Source of the DNA: Bacteroidales bacterium | GTDB taxonomy: Bacteria > Bacteroidota > Bacteroidia > Bacteroidales > JAIOZK01 | Assembly (NCBI GenBank): GCA_021738625.1 | Contig: JAIPBS010000031.1 | Coordinates: 1-45,878, forward strand | Direction of reading: 5' to 3' | DNA: 45,878 nt | Part shown: positions 7,615 to 15,297 of the stretch, piece after piece | How positions within the stretch are numbered: the stretch's first letter is position 1 | How the letters are laid out: the number at the start of each line of letters is the position of its first letter | Program-made: the position numbers and the translations under genes | The notes under the pieces: generated by a model | What the model was told of the DNA's origin: nothing | The model's input: only the letters and a program-made list of their open reading frames with translations | Database searches by the model: none

Positions 7615-8697
7615 ATGAAGACAAAAACATACAGCATAATCACCGGAACAGGAACCTATATTCCTTCCGAAAAAGTCACCAACGAAGACTTTCTCAGCAA
7701 TGAATTTTTCGAAAGCAATGGTAGCAAAATAGAAAAAAGCAACCGGGAGATCATTGATAAATTTTTGGAGATCACTACCATAGCCGAAAGAAGATATGTT
7801 ACCGACGATCTGGTAACATCCGATATTGCTTATTATTCAGCAGTGGACGCCATCAAATCAGCGGATATCGATCCGGAGGAATTGGACTATATCATCGTCG
7901 CCCACAATTTCGGTGATGTAACCTCCGAAAGCAAGCGCTCCGATATCGTGCCCAGTCTGGCTGCCCGTGTTAAACATAAGCTAAAAATCAAGAATCCCGA
8001 AACGGTGGCTTATGACCTGCCCTTCGGTTGCCCCGGTTGGTTGCAAGCCATCATTCAGGCAGATTACTTTATTCGCTCGGGCGACGCCAAAAAGATACTG
8101 GTCATCGGAGCTGAGGTGCTTTCAAGGGTTTCCGACCCACACGACCGCGACAGCATGCTTTATGCCGATGGAGCAGGCGCAGCCATCCTGGAAGCAAAGG
8201 AAAGTGAAAAACCGGTGGGGATCCTTGCACATAAAACCAGATCGGATACTTATTTGTATTCACAAATGTTGCGTATGGATAAATCCTATCATCCAAACGG
8301 CAGGTATAAAAACGAGATATTCCTCAAGATGAACGGCAGAAGACTTTACCAGTATGCCCTGGAAACCGTACCGCAAGCCATTAAGGATTGCCTCGATAAA
8401 GCCGGAGCTCATCTGAAAGACATTAAAAACATCCTCATTCATCAAGCCAATGGAAAAATGGATGATGCAATTTTAAAAAGACTCTATAAGCTGTTTGGAA
8501 TGAGCACAGTCCCGGAAGACGTCATGCCGATGACCATCTCCTGGCTCGGCAATTCATCTGTTGCAACTTTGCCCACACTGCTCGACCTTATTCTGAAAGG
8601 GAAAATGAATACACATCGCATAGGCCCCAACGACAAGCTTGTATTTGCCTCGGTTGGCGCCGGCATGAATATCAATGCCCTGTATTATCAAGCTTAA
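7615..8697 (+). CDS. 3-oxoacyl-ACP synthase III family (KASIII/FabH-like)
   Basis: This 360-residue thiolase-fold enzyme carries the KASIII catalytic triad: Cys139 (PFGCPGW), His276 (LIHQANGK) and Asn313 (WLGNSSVA). KASIII enzymes condense an acyl-CoA or acyl-thioester starter with malonyl-ACP, starting fatty acid chains; relatives make ketones, olefins or quinolones. Canonical FabH is about 320 residues. The extra length, with insertions near residues 30-50 and 215-240, suggests a specialised starter rather than the housekeeping copy. No other fatty-acid synthesis gene is adjacent, so the symbol fabH is not assigned. The gene is preceded by a possibly structured leader and followed after 46 bp by the DUF4956 unit, which has its own promoter box. 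Confidence 0.87.
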   Translation: MKTKTYSIITGTGTYIPSEKVTNEDFLSNEFFESNGSKIEKSNREIIDKFLEITTIAERRYVTDDLVTSDIAYYSAVDAIKSADIDPEELDYIIVAHNFGDVTSESKRSDIVPSLAARVKHKLKIKNPETVAYDLPFGCPGWLQAIIQADYFIRSGDAKKILVIGAEVLSRVSDPHDRDSMLYADGAGAAILEAKESEKPVGILAHKTRSDTYLYSQMLRMDKSYHPNGRYKNEIFLKMNGRRLYQYALETVPQAIKDCLDKAGAHLKDIKNILIHQANGKMDDAILKRLYKLFGMSTVPEDVMPMTISWLGNSSVATLPTLLDLILKGKMNTHRIGPNDKLVFASVGAGMNINALYYQA

Positions 8698-8712
8698 GCC
8701 TGATAATTCTTT

Positions 8713-8720
8713 TATATTTG
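8713..8720 (+). promoter_or_regulatory. Bacteroidota -7 box (TATATTTG)
   Basis: TATATTTG lies 23 bp upstream of the ATG at 8744 and matches TAnnTTTG. It can give the DUF4956/CotH-like/ankyrin-phosphatase unit its own promoter, separate from the KASIII gene. Confidence 0.6.
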
Positions 8721-8743
8721 TAGCCTAAACCATCAAAAAGAAA

Positions 8744-9406
8744 ATGATGCTTGCAAATGCAACTCTATTCGGGATTGAGTGGATTGACACCGACAGCCTG
8801 TTGGAACTGATCTTTCGCATGTTTTTGAACCTGCTTGTGATCGTGGTCATTGTCAGGTATATCTATTATCGCGCAGCCAAACGAAAGGACTATTTATTCA
8901 CCTATATCCTGATCAGTACAACTGTTTTTCTTTTGGCATATCTGCTGGAGAATGTAACCCTTGAGCTGGGATTCGCACTGGGACTGTTCGCCATATTCGG
9001 TATATTACGCTATCGCACCAGTCAGATACCCATCAAGGAAATGACCTATTTATTCGTGGTGATCGGCATCTCCATCATCAACGCGCTCACCAACGAAAAT
9101 ATCAGCTATATGGAACTGGCCTTTACCAATGTCACCCTGATCATTGTAACCGGGGCAGGAGAGTTTTTCTGGATGTACAAGCATGAATCGAGCAAACGGA
9201 TTCTTTACGACAGGCTCGAAATGCTCAAACCCGAAAACGAAAAAGCTTTCATCGAAGATGTGAAACAACGCACGGGCCTTCGCATTAAACGTGTTGAAAT
9301 AGGAGAGATCAGTTTTGTGAAAAACCAGGCCGAACTGATCATCTATTACTTCGACGACAGCACCGCGTCCAGATTCTTTGCCATGAAAGCAAATGAACGT
9401 AAGTAG
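8744..9406 (+). CDS. DUF4956 polytopic membrane protein
   Basis: This 220-residue protein has about four membrane segments in its first 145 residues and a cytosolic-looking C-terminal domain of about 75 residues. The central block GLFAIFGILRYRT-x-x-IPIKEMTYLF is characteristic of DUF4956. The biochemical role of the family is unknown. In other bacteria DUF4956 genes are known to lie beside CotH-type kinase genes and VTC-type polyphosphate polymerase genes. Here the CotH-like gene follows after 3 bp, and no VTC gene is present in the window. Tight spacing and a private promoter box indicate an operon. A membrane-embedded partner for the secreted kinase-like and phosphatase proteins downstream is inferred. 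Confidence 0.8.
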   Translation: MMLANATLFGIEWIDTDSLLELIFRMFLNLLVIVVIVRYIYYRAAKRKDYLFTYILISTTVFLLAYLLENVTLELGFALGLFAIFGILRYRTSQIPIKEMTYLFVVIGISIINALTNENISYMELAFTNVTLIIVTGAGEFFWMYKHESSKRILYDRLEMLKPENEKAFIEDVKQRTGLRIKRVEIGEISFVKNQAELIIYYFDDSTASRFFAMKANERK

Positions 9407-9409
9407 GAA

Positions 9410-10423
9410 ATGTATATGAAATTGAAGCCGGCCCTGTTAATTCTGTATTTTATTGTAATCCCTGGTTTAAGCCTAAGCGCACAGGGACTGTTCAATCACA
9501 AGAAACCCCTGAAAGTGAAATTTCAGGCAGATTTTAATGCCATCTTTCAGGACAAAACCGACAGTGCGGTTTACCATCCCGGCAGCATGAAGATCAAATT
9601 TCCGGATGAAACCTACGAATTCAGCATAGAACTAAAAACACGAGGTCACTATAGAAGAGATCATTGCAGCTTTCCGCCCCTGAAAGTGAACTTTAAAAAA
9701 GAAGATATCAAAGGCACGCCCTTTGAAGGTTCCGACAAGATCAAAATGGTTACCCACTGCAACACCGACGACCCGGAAGCCGATCAGAACGTGCTCACAG
9801 AATACCTGATCTATAAAATTTATAATATCCTTACCGACACCAGTTTTAGGGTAGCTCTGATGAAGGCCGTCTATAAACCTGCTACCAAAAATATGAACAG
9901 GGTAAGTCAATACGCATTTTTCATTGAAAAAACAAACATGGTGGAAGACCGGCACGGGCTTAAAGAATTCGAGCCGGAACACACACAGGCCGGCCGCTAC
10001 AATAAGGATAATTTTTGTCTGGTTTCATTGTTTATGTTCATGATCAGGAATACCGACTGGAATGCACTCATCCCGCAAAACATAAAATTGCTGGCTGCGA
10101 TGAAAGAAGATCAATTTGTGATCGTGCCTTACGATTTCGATCTAAGCAAATGGGTAAACCCCCATTATGCTCCTTACAATAAAATGGATCACATGGAGTT
10201 AACACCCATGATAAAAGGATACTGCCACGATTATGATGATTTCAGCCGGGCCATACAGGTTTTCAACAAAAACAGGAATGAAATTGTTAAATTGATTGAT
10301 GGTTTCGCTTATCTGAAAAACAAGAGAAAAGAAACCCTGCTTGAAACTATTGATGACTTTTACAACATAATCAACAACAGGGTTTTGTTCGAAGAAAATT
10401 TTAACAATTATTGTGAGGATTAA
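9410..10423 (+). CDS. Secreted CotH-like (atypical kinase fold) protein
   Basis: This 337-residue protein has a signal peptide ending near LSAQ (residue 25). Its motif order matches CotH family kinases: a basic R-G loop (ELKTRGHYRRD, 75-84) then PPLKVNF; KMVTHCN (112-118) before a long helix; FIEK (171-174) with a possible catalytic-site Glu; NTDWN (214-218); and VPYDFDLS (239-246), the equivalent of the CotH W-D-x-D metal-binding motif. CotH proteins are atypical kinases that phosphorylate Ser residues of spore coat proteins. A non-spore-former would use it on envelope substrates. Divergence is marked, so kinase activity is inferred, not shown. It lies 3 bp after the DUF4956 gene, and its last 11 bp overlap the ankyrin/phosphatase gene, so co-translation is likely. 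Confidence 0.65.
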   Translation: MYMKLKPALLILYFIVIPGLSLSAQGLFNHKKPLKVKFQADFNAIFQDKTDSAVYHPGSMKIKFPDETYEFSIELKTRGHYRRDHCSFPPLKVNFKKEDIKGTPFEGSDKIKMVTHCNTDDPEADQNVLTEYLIYKIYNILTDTSFRVALMKAVYKPATKNMNRVSQYAFFIEKTNMVEDRHGLKEFEPEHTQAGRYNKDNFCLVSLFMFMIRNTDWNALIPQNIKLLAAMKEDQFVIVPYDFDLSKWVNPHYAPYNKMDHMELTPMIKGYCHDYDDFSRAIQVFNKNRNEIVKLIDGFAYLKNKRKETLLETIDDFYNIINNRVLFEENFNNYCED

Positions 10424-12047
10424 CATCAGCTACATATCGCTTTTCATCATAAGCCTGCTAATCAATATTTCGGTAAGCGGTCAAACATTAGATCACGACA
10501 TGTCTGAGCTGAAAGACATCATCAGGAAGGGAAAGACCAATCTGATGCGCTCATGGCTTGAGCAGAGCGGCGATCCTGAATATGGAATGGAAAAAGGAGA
10601 AGCCCCCTTGCTTCACTTCACCATCAAATACGACAAGCCCCAAATGGCCAAATTGCTTTTGCTTTTTGGCGCCGATCCCGGCCGGGAAGTGAAAAACACC
10701 CCCTTATTGCACTGGGCCATAAAAAAAGACCGCTATGAGATTGCCCGGCTTATGCTGCTTTTCGGGGCGGATGTGAACCAACCTGACAAAGACGGAGATA
10801 CTCCGCTTATCCTAGCCACCTGGAAAGAAAAAGAAAATTTTATCAAGCTGCTGTTGAATTTTGGAGCAGACGTTTATAAACAGGACAAAAGCGGATACAG
10901 TGCCGTGGATTATGCTACCTACGCTGAATGTCATGATGTTAGCCATTGCCTGAAGGCCATACTCAAACAAAGGGCCAACCTGAAGCCGGAAGGCAACTAC
11001 CACGACAGCCCGCATGTATTCTGGCTGGACGATACCACCCTGGCTGTTGCAGAGTTTTTTTATAATATGCACAAGGATTCTTCCTTTCGTTTAAACCAGA
11101 TCGTACATATACCCGGCGATTCGGTGGTTTTTAATACCATCGACGGAAGAAAGTTCACCGTTTACAGAGAAAAACGCTTGGATGATGACAACTTTAAGAA
11201 TGTAGAAAAGATCTTGGCGGTGAACGACATACATGGCAACCTGATCAAGTTTATCAACCTGCTGAAAAACAACAACGTCATCAACGACAGCCTGAACTGG
11301 ATATGGGGCAAGGGTCATTTGGTGATCATCGGCGACGTTTTCGACCGGGGGAACAGGGTCACGGAAACCCTCTGGCTGATCTATCAGCTCGAACAACAAG
11401 CCAAAAGGGCAGGAGGAGGGGTACACTATCTGCTTGGAAATCACGAACTGATGATCATGAACAACAATGCTACTTACGTTTCCACCAAATACAGGGTGCT
11501 GAAATACCAGTTCGACCTTCCCTATCCCAAATTTTTTACCCCAAATACCGAGCTGGGCAAATGGCTACGTACAAAGAATACGATGGTAAAGCTCAACGAC
11601 AACCTTTTCGTGCACGGTGGTATTTCCTGGGAATTCTATGAAAACAAATGGAACATCGGCAGGGTGAACAAATACGGCCGGCAGCTTAGCATGAAACTTC
11701 CCGGGCAGAAACTTAGCTCACGCGACCAGGAGATGATAAGCGACCTCGGCCCATATTGGTACAGGGGTTATGTGGTGCTCGACTGGCAAAAAGATGAACA
11801 TCACAGGATCAACCAGGAACAGCTTGAACAGATCCTGGATTTCTATAACGTAGACCGCATCTTTATTGGTCATACCCTGGCCAAAGACATTCAGATGATC
11901 TTCGACCGGCAGGTGGTAGCCGTTTCCTCTCCTTTCCAGGAACTGGACATTAAAGCACACGGCATCCTGATTGAAGACAACAAATTTTACAAACTGGAAC
12001 AGGACCGGAAAAAAACGCTATTGTTTAAAACCGACAGTGAGCAGTAA
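10413..12047 (+). CDS. Secreted ankyrin-repeat/PPP-family metallophosphatase fusion
   Basis: This 544-residue protein starts with GTG, overlapping the previous gene by 11 bp. That start gives a signal peptide (MRINISYISLFIISLLINIS, then VSGQ); an ATG at 10500 would lose it. Residues about 62-190 hold three to four ankyrin repeats (PLLHFTIKYDKPQMAKLLLL, then GADVNQPDKDGDTPLILA). Residues 265-515 are a PPP-type phosphatase with DIHGN (272-276), GDVFDRG (307-313), LGNHE (341-345), HGG (401-403) and GHT (486-488), closest in style to Shewanella-like phosphatases. It should be an exported two-metal phosphoprotein or phosphoester phosphatase, with the ankyrin block choosing the partner. Beside a CotH-like protein, reversal of extracytoplasmic phosphorylation is the obvious hypothesis. 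The substrate is unknown. Confidence 0.83.
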   Translation: MRINISYISLFIISLLINISVSGQTLDHDMSELKDIIRKGKTNLMRSWLEQSGDPEYGMEKGEAPLLHFTIKYDKPQMAKLLLLFGADPGREVKNTPLLHWAIKKDRYEIARLMLLFGADVNQPDKDGDTPLILATWKEKENFIKLLLNFGADVYKQDKSGYSAVDYATYAECHDVSHCLKAILKQRANLKPEGNYHDSPHVFWLDDTTLAVAEFFYNMHKDSSFRLNQIVHIPGDSVVFNTIDGRKFTVYREKRLDDDNFKNVEKILAVNDIHGNLIKFINLLKNNNVINDSLNWIWGKGHLVIIGDVFDRGNRVTETLWLIYQLEQQAKRAGGGVHYLLGNHELMIMNNNATYVSTKYRVLKYQFDLPYPKFFTPNTELGKWLRTKNTMVKLNDNLFVHGGISWEFYENKWNIGRVNKYGRQLSMKLPGQKLSSRDQEMISDLGPYWYRGYVVLDWQKDEHHRINQEQLEQILDFYNVDRIFIGHTLAKDIQMIFDRQVVAVSSPFQELDIKAHGILIEDNKFYKLEQDRKKTLLFKTDSEQ

Positions 12048-12061
12048 AAAATCAGTTTTTT

Positions 12062-13240
12062 ATGAAATACGATTTCAATCAGATCGTTAGGCGAGAAGGA
12101 ACGAATTCCGTGAAGTACGACATGAGAGAAAAGGTTTTCGGCCAAGGGAACGTGATCCCCCTCTGGGTAGCCGACATGGATTTTTCAACGCCCGACTTCA
12201 TCCGAAAAGCCGTAATCAAACGGGCCAAGCATCATGTTTACGGATATAGCTTCAGGGGAGAGGGCTGGTATAGCTCGATCATAAAATGGTTTAAGGAACA
12301 ACATAACTGGGAAATTGAAAAAGACCAGATCGTATTTTCACCCGGTATTGTGCCCGCCATAAACCTCTGTGTTCAGGCTTTCACAAAAGAAGGGGAGGGG
12401 GTGATCGTTCAGCCGCCTGTTTATTACCCTTTTTTCAGCGCAGTGGAACACAACAACCGAAAGCTTGTACTCAACCCCCTAAAACTTGAAAACGGCCGGC
12501 TTTGTTTCGATTTTGATGATCTTGAAAGGAAGATCAAAACCCAGCAACCCAAAATGCTGCTGCTTTGCAGTCCGCACAACCCAGGTGGAAGCGTCTGGAC
12601 AAGAGAAGAACTGCAAAGCCTTGCAGATATCTGTATACAAAACAAAGTGCTGATCATTTCCGATGAAATCCACTGCGACCTGGTATTATACGGAAATAAA
12701 CATATCCCGATGGCAACATTAAGTAAAGCAGTTGCCAATCATACCGTTGCTTGCGTGGCGCCAAGCAAAACCTTTAATCTGGCTGGAATGGCGACTTCCT
12801 CGGTGATCATCCCCAATGAGGAATTGCGCGAACGTTTTGAAGAAAGCATCGAACGCGTGCATGTGGGTATGGGAAATGTGTTCGGCAATGTGGCTTCGGA
12901 AGCGGCCTACAAACACGGAGCCGCGTGGCTGAAACAATTGCTGAAATATATTGAAAGCAATATCGACCATACCATTGCCTTTCTTGAACACAATACCCCA
13001 GTTATCAAAGCTATCCGTCCTGAAGCCACCTATATGGTCTGGCTCGATTGCAGGAAACTCGACATGCCTGATGATGAACTATGGAAATTTATGATCCATG
13101 AAGCCGGCGTCGGCCTGAACCGTGGCGATATGTTCGGTAAGGGCGGCGAGGGATTTCTGCGGATGAATGTGGCCTGTCCGCGGATTACATTGGATGTTGC
13201 ACTCTCAAACATCCGAAAGGCCATTAGAAAAGAAACCTAA
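12062..13240 (+). CDS. patB: PatB/MalY-type PLP-dependent C-S lyase/aminotransferase
   Basis: This 392-residue cytosolic fold-type I PLP enzyme opens with the PatB/MalY signature (MKYDFNQIV-x-RE, then IPLWVADMDF at 32-41). It has the PLP-phosphate region SPGIVPAI (93-100), SPHNPGG (170-176), SDEIHCDL (200-207) and the Schiff-base Lys236 in APSKTFNLAG. Members split cystathionine or other cysteine S-conjugates to thiol, pyruvate and ammonia, and some act as aminotransferases or regulators. Length is normal for the family. It begins 14 bp after the ankyrin/phosphatase gene and may be read from the same transcript, although its function appears unrelated. Confidence 0.9.
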   Translation: MKYDFNQIVRREGTNSVKYDMREKVFGQGNVIPLWVADMDFSTPDFIRKAVIKRAKHHVYGYSFRGEGWYSSIIKWFKEQHNWEIEKDQIVFSPGIVPAINLCVQAFTKEGEGVIVQPPVYYPFFSAVEHNNRKLVLNPLKLENGRLCFDFDDLERKIKTQQPKMLLLCSPHNPGGSVWTREELQSLADICIQNKVLIISDEIHCDLVLYGNKHIPMATLSKAVANHTVACVAPSKTFNLAGMATSSVIIPNEELRERFEESIERVHVGMGNVFGNVASEAAYKHGAAWLKQLLKYIESNIDHTIAFLEHNTPVIKAIRPEATYMVWLDCRKLDMPDDELWKFMIHEAGVGLNRGDMFGKGGEGFLRMNVACPRITLDVALSNIRKAIRKET

Positions 13241-13299
13241 CTAAATATTTATAAAGCGTCTAAATTGTTCCGCCATCACAAGAGCGTCTCTTAAATATC

Positions 13300-13307
13300 T
13301 ATTTTTG
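13300..13307 (+). promoter_or_regulatory. Bacteroidota -7 box (TATTTTTG)
   Basis: TATTTTTG matches TAnnTTTG and lies 25 bp upstream of the ATG at 13333, giving the DUF362 gene pair its own promoter. Confidence 0.55.
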
Positions 13308-13332
13308 CTGCTTATGTAAATATTTTACAGGA

Positions 13333-14292
13333 ATGGGAAACAATCTTTCAAGAAGAGATTTCGTAAAAAGCACAGCCGCAATCGGCGCTGCTTCCTTGCT
13401 GGGAGGCGGTATAATCAGCAGGATGGCCACCGCAGCAATACCGGCCGGAAAAGCGGAAATCAGCGTGGTGAAGGGCGCCGACTATTTCAACAACACCCAA
13501 AAGGCAATCAAAATGATTGGCGGCATGCGCAAGTTTGTGCGCAAAGGCCAGAAAGTCGGCCTGCTGGTGAATTCCGACTTTGAAATTCCAGGCGCTTATG
13601 TAAACCCGGATATTGTGCTGGCCGTGATCGATTTGTGCAAGCAAACCGGCGCTTCAGAAATCCGCTGTATTCAAAACATCAAACCTGAGTTCTGGCAAAG
13701 AAGCAGTTATTACGAAGAGTTTAAAAAACAGATCGCTGGCTTGAAAATCGAAACCAAAAACCAGTTCCCATCCGAGTTTGATGAGGAGAACTTTACCAAA
13801 CTTCAGGGTATTCCCGGGGCCAAAAACCTGACAGGGGAGGTGGAAGTGAGCAATGCCATCCTCAACTGCGATGTGCTCATCAACATCCCCATCGCCAAAC
13901 ACCATGCGCTCACGCATTATACCGGCGCCCTGAAAAACATGATGGGCGTGGGTACACGTAAAACCAATGTTTTTTATCACCTGGGGTCGGATGAAAGAAA
14001 CAATCCCAATTTTCTGGGACAATGCATAGCAGATATCAATACGCTGAAAAGATCCGACCTGGTGGTGGTCGATGCTACGCATTTTATCACCAGCAACGGA
14101 CCGGTGGGCCCCGGCGATGAGAGAAGAGAAGATATCATCGTGGCCGGTAGCGATATCGTTGCAGTTGACGCCCTTTGCTGCACCTACCTGGACTACAGGG
14201 CCGAAGAAATCAACGCCATTCAAAAGGCATATGAGATGGGACTGGGAGAGATCGATTACAAAAAGTTGAAAATAAAAGAGTTAAATGCATAA
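13333..14292 (+). CDS. Tat-exported DUF362 domain protein
   Basis: This 319-residue protein has a twin-arginine signal (LSRRDFVK at 5-12, then a hydrophobic AAIGAASLLGGG stretch), so it is probably exported folded, perhaps with a cofactor. The mature part is a DUF362 domain, recognised by N-x-DVLINIPIAKHHALTHYTG followed by LKNMMGVG, then SDLVVVDATHFITSNGPVGPG and IVAVDALCCTYL. DUF362 proteins are often fused to or found beside iron-sulphur proteins, and their reaction is not established. Cys residues are few here and no ferredoxin motif is present. The next gene overlaps by 8 bp (ATGCATAA), pointing to translational coupling and a shared task. Confidence 0.83.
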   Translation: MGNNLSRRDFVKSTAAIGAASLLGGGIISRMATAAIPAGKAEISVVKGADYFNNTQKAIKMIGGMRKFVRKGQKVGLLVNSDFEIPGAYVNPDIVLAVIDLCKQTGASEIRCIQNIKPEFWQRSSYYEEFKKQIAGLKIETKNQFPSEFDEENFTKLQGIPGAKNLTGEVEVSNAILNCDVLINIPIAKHHALTHYTGALKNMMGVGTRKTNVFYHLGSDERNNPNFLGQCIADINTLKRSDLVVVDATHFITSNGPVGPGDERREDIIVAGSDIVAVDALCCTYLDYRAEEINAIQKAYEMGLGEIDYKKLKIKELNA

Positions 14293-15178
14293 AATTCAAA
14301 AATCTTTGCTGATCTGCCTGGTTTTATTATCAACACTTTCTGCCTACCCGCAGGAGGATGAACTATTGAATCTCTTGCCAGAAACCATAAACGGAACCTG
14401 GACATTGCAACAAAGCCATGAATACTACCAGGGCGACGATCTGTTTTTCCTGATCAATGGCGGGGCGGAGCTGTATTTTGAATATGGCTTCCTTGAGGTG
14501 ATATCCGCAAACTACATGGATGAACAGGACCGTAACATCAAGGTGGAGCTATATCGGATGAGCAGCGATTCGGCGGCTTACGGCATCTATTCAATCAAAA
14601 GATTTAAGGGGGAAAACATCGACATCGCGCCCCAGGCCAAAATATCCGGGCAGCACATCATGTTCAGCAAAGGAAATATTTATGGTTTGCTGCAGGCCGG
14701 CAGCGAATTGGATCATAAAACATTTGTCGGCTTTGCCTCGCAGATCACCGCTCAGATCGAAAGGAGGGGGGATTCGCCTGCCCTCACCGGATTGCTCTCC
14801 GGAATCGATGGAATAAATCCCGAAAAAATCTACCTGATGGGAAATATCGCCCTGGGTAATCTTTATAATTTCCATTACCAGGACATTTTTCGGTTTGAGG
14901 AAGCCGTGTACGCCGACTATGGCGAATTCGGAGTTTATATGCTTGGCTACAAAAACCCGCAGTTCATGCAAATGATCTTTAACGAGGCGGTCGAAAAGAT
15001 CATGGATAATAAAAAATACAGCATCACCGAAGCCTATGAAGATCAACTTGATTTTACAGACAACAGAAACATTCAGTTCCTGATGACCCAGTACCAATCT
15101 TATATTCTGATCGTTCGGGCGCAATCCACCGATCCTTCGGCAGGCCTGAACAAGTTCATGCAAATGATGCAAAACTGA
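14285..15178 (+). CDS. Secreted DUF6599-like protein, partner of DUF362
   Basis: This 297-residue protein has a signal peptide (hydrophobic 8-20, cut near AYPQ). The segment FLINGGAELYFEYGF (about residues 56-70) and the following MSSDSAAYGIYS resemble the DUF6599 family, whose function is unknown. No catalytic motif is obvious. Its start codon overlaps the end of the DUF362 gene, so the two products are probably made together and meet in the periplasm. The family name is from memory of the I-N-G-G-A-E signature and needs a profile search. The gene ends in FMQMMQN just before a 119-bp gap. Confidence 0.6.
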   Translation: MHKIQKSLLICLVLLSTLSAYPQEDELLNLLPETINGTWTLQQSHEYYQGDDLFFLINGGAELYFEYGFLEVISANYMDEQDRNIKVELYRMSSDSAAYGIYSIKRFKGENIDIAPQAKISGQHIMFSKGNIYGLLQAGSELDHKTFVGFASQITAQIERRGDSPALTGLLSGIDGINPEKIYLMGNIALGNLYNFHYQDIFRFEEAVYADYGEFGVYMLGYKNPQFMQMIFNEAVEKIMDNKKYSITEAYEDQLDFTDNRNIQFLMTQYQSYILIVRAQSTDPSAGLNKFMQMMQN

Positions 15179-15263
15179 TCACCCTTTCAACTATTGTTTT
15201 CTGTTTCATTTTCCTTAATGGATTCTTTAACAAATACTTTATATAAATACATGCTAATTTTCT

Positions 15264-15271
15264 TATATTTG
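15264..15271 (+). promoter_or_regulatory. Bacteroidota -7 box (TATATTTG)
   Basis: TATATTTG lies 26 bp upstream of the ATG at 15298. A weak -33-like TTTA is at 15238-15241. Confidence 0.55.
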
Positions 15272-15297
15272 TCTGAAACCAAAACTAATAAAAAGCC

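Noticed and set aside
8744..12047. Polyphosphate synthesis (VTC-type) locus
   Set aside because: DUF4956 and CotH-like genes are present, but no VTC-domain polymerase is encoded here.
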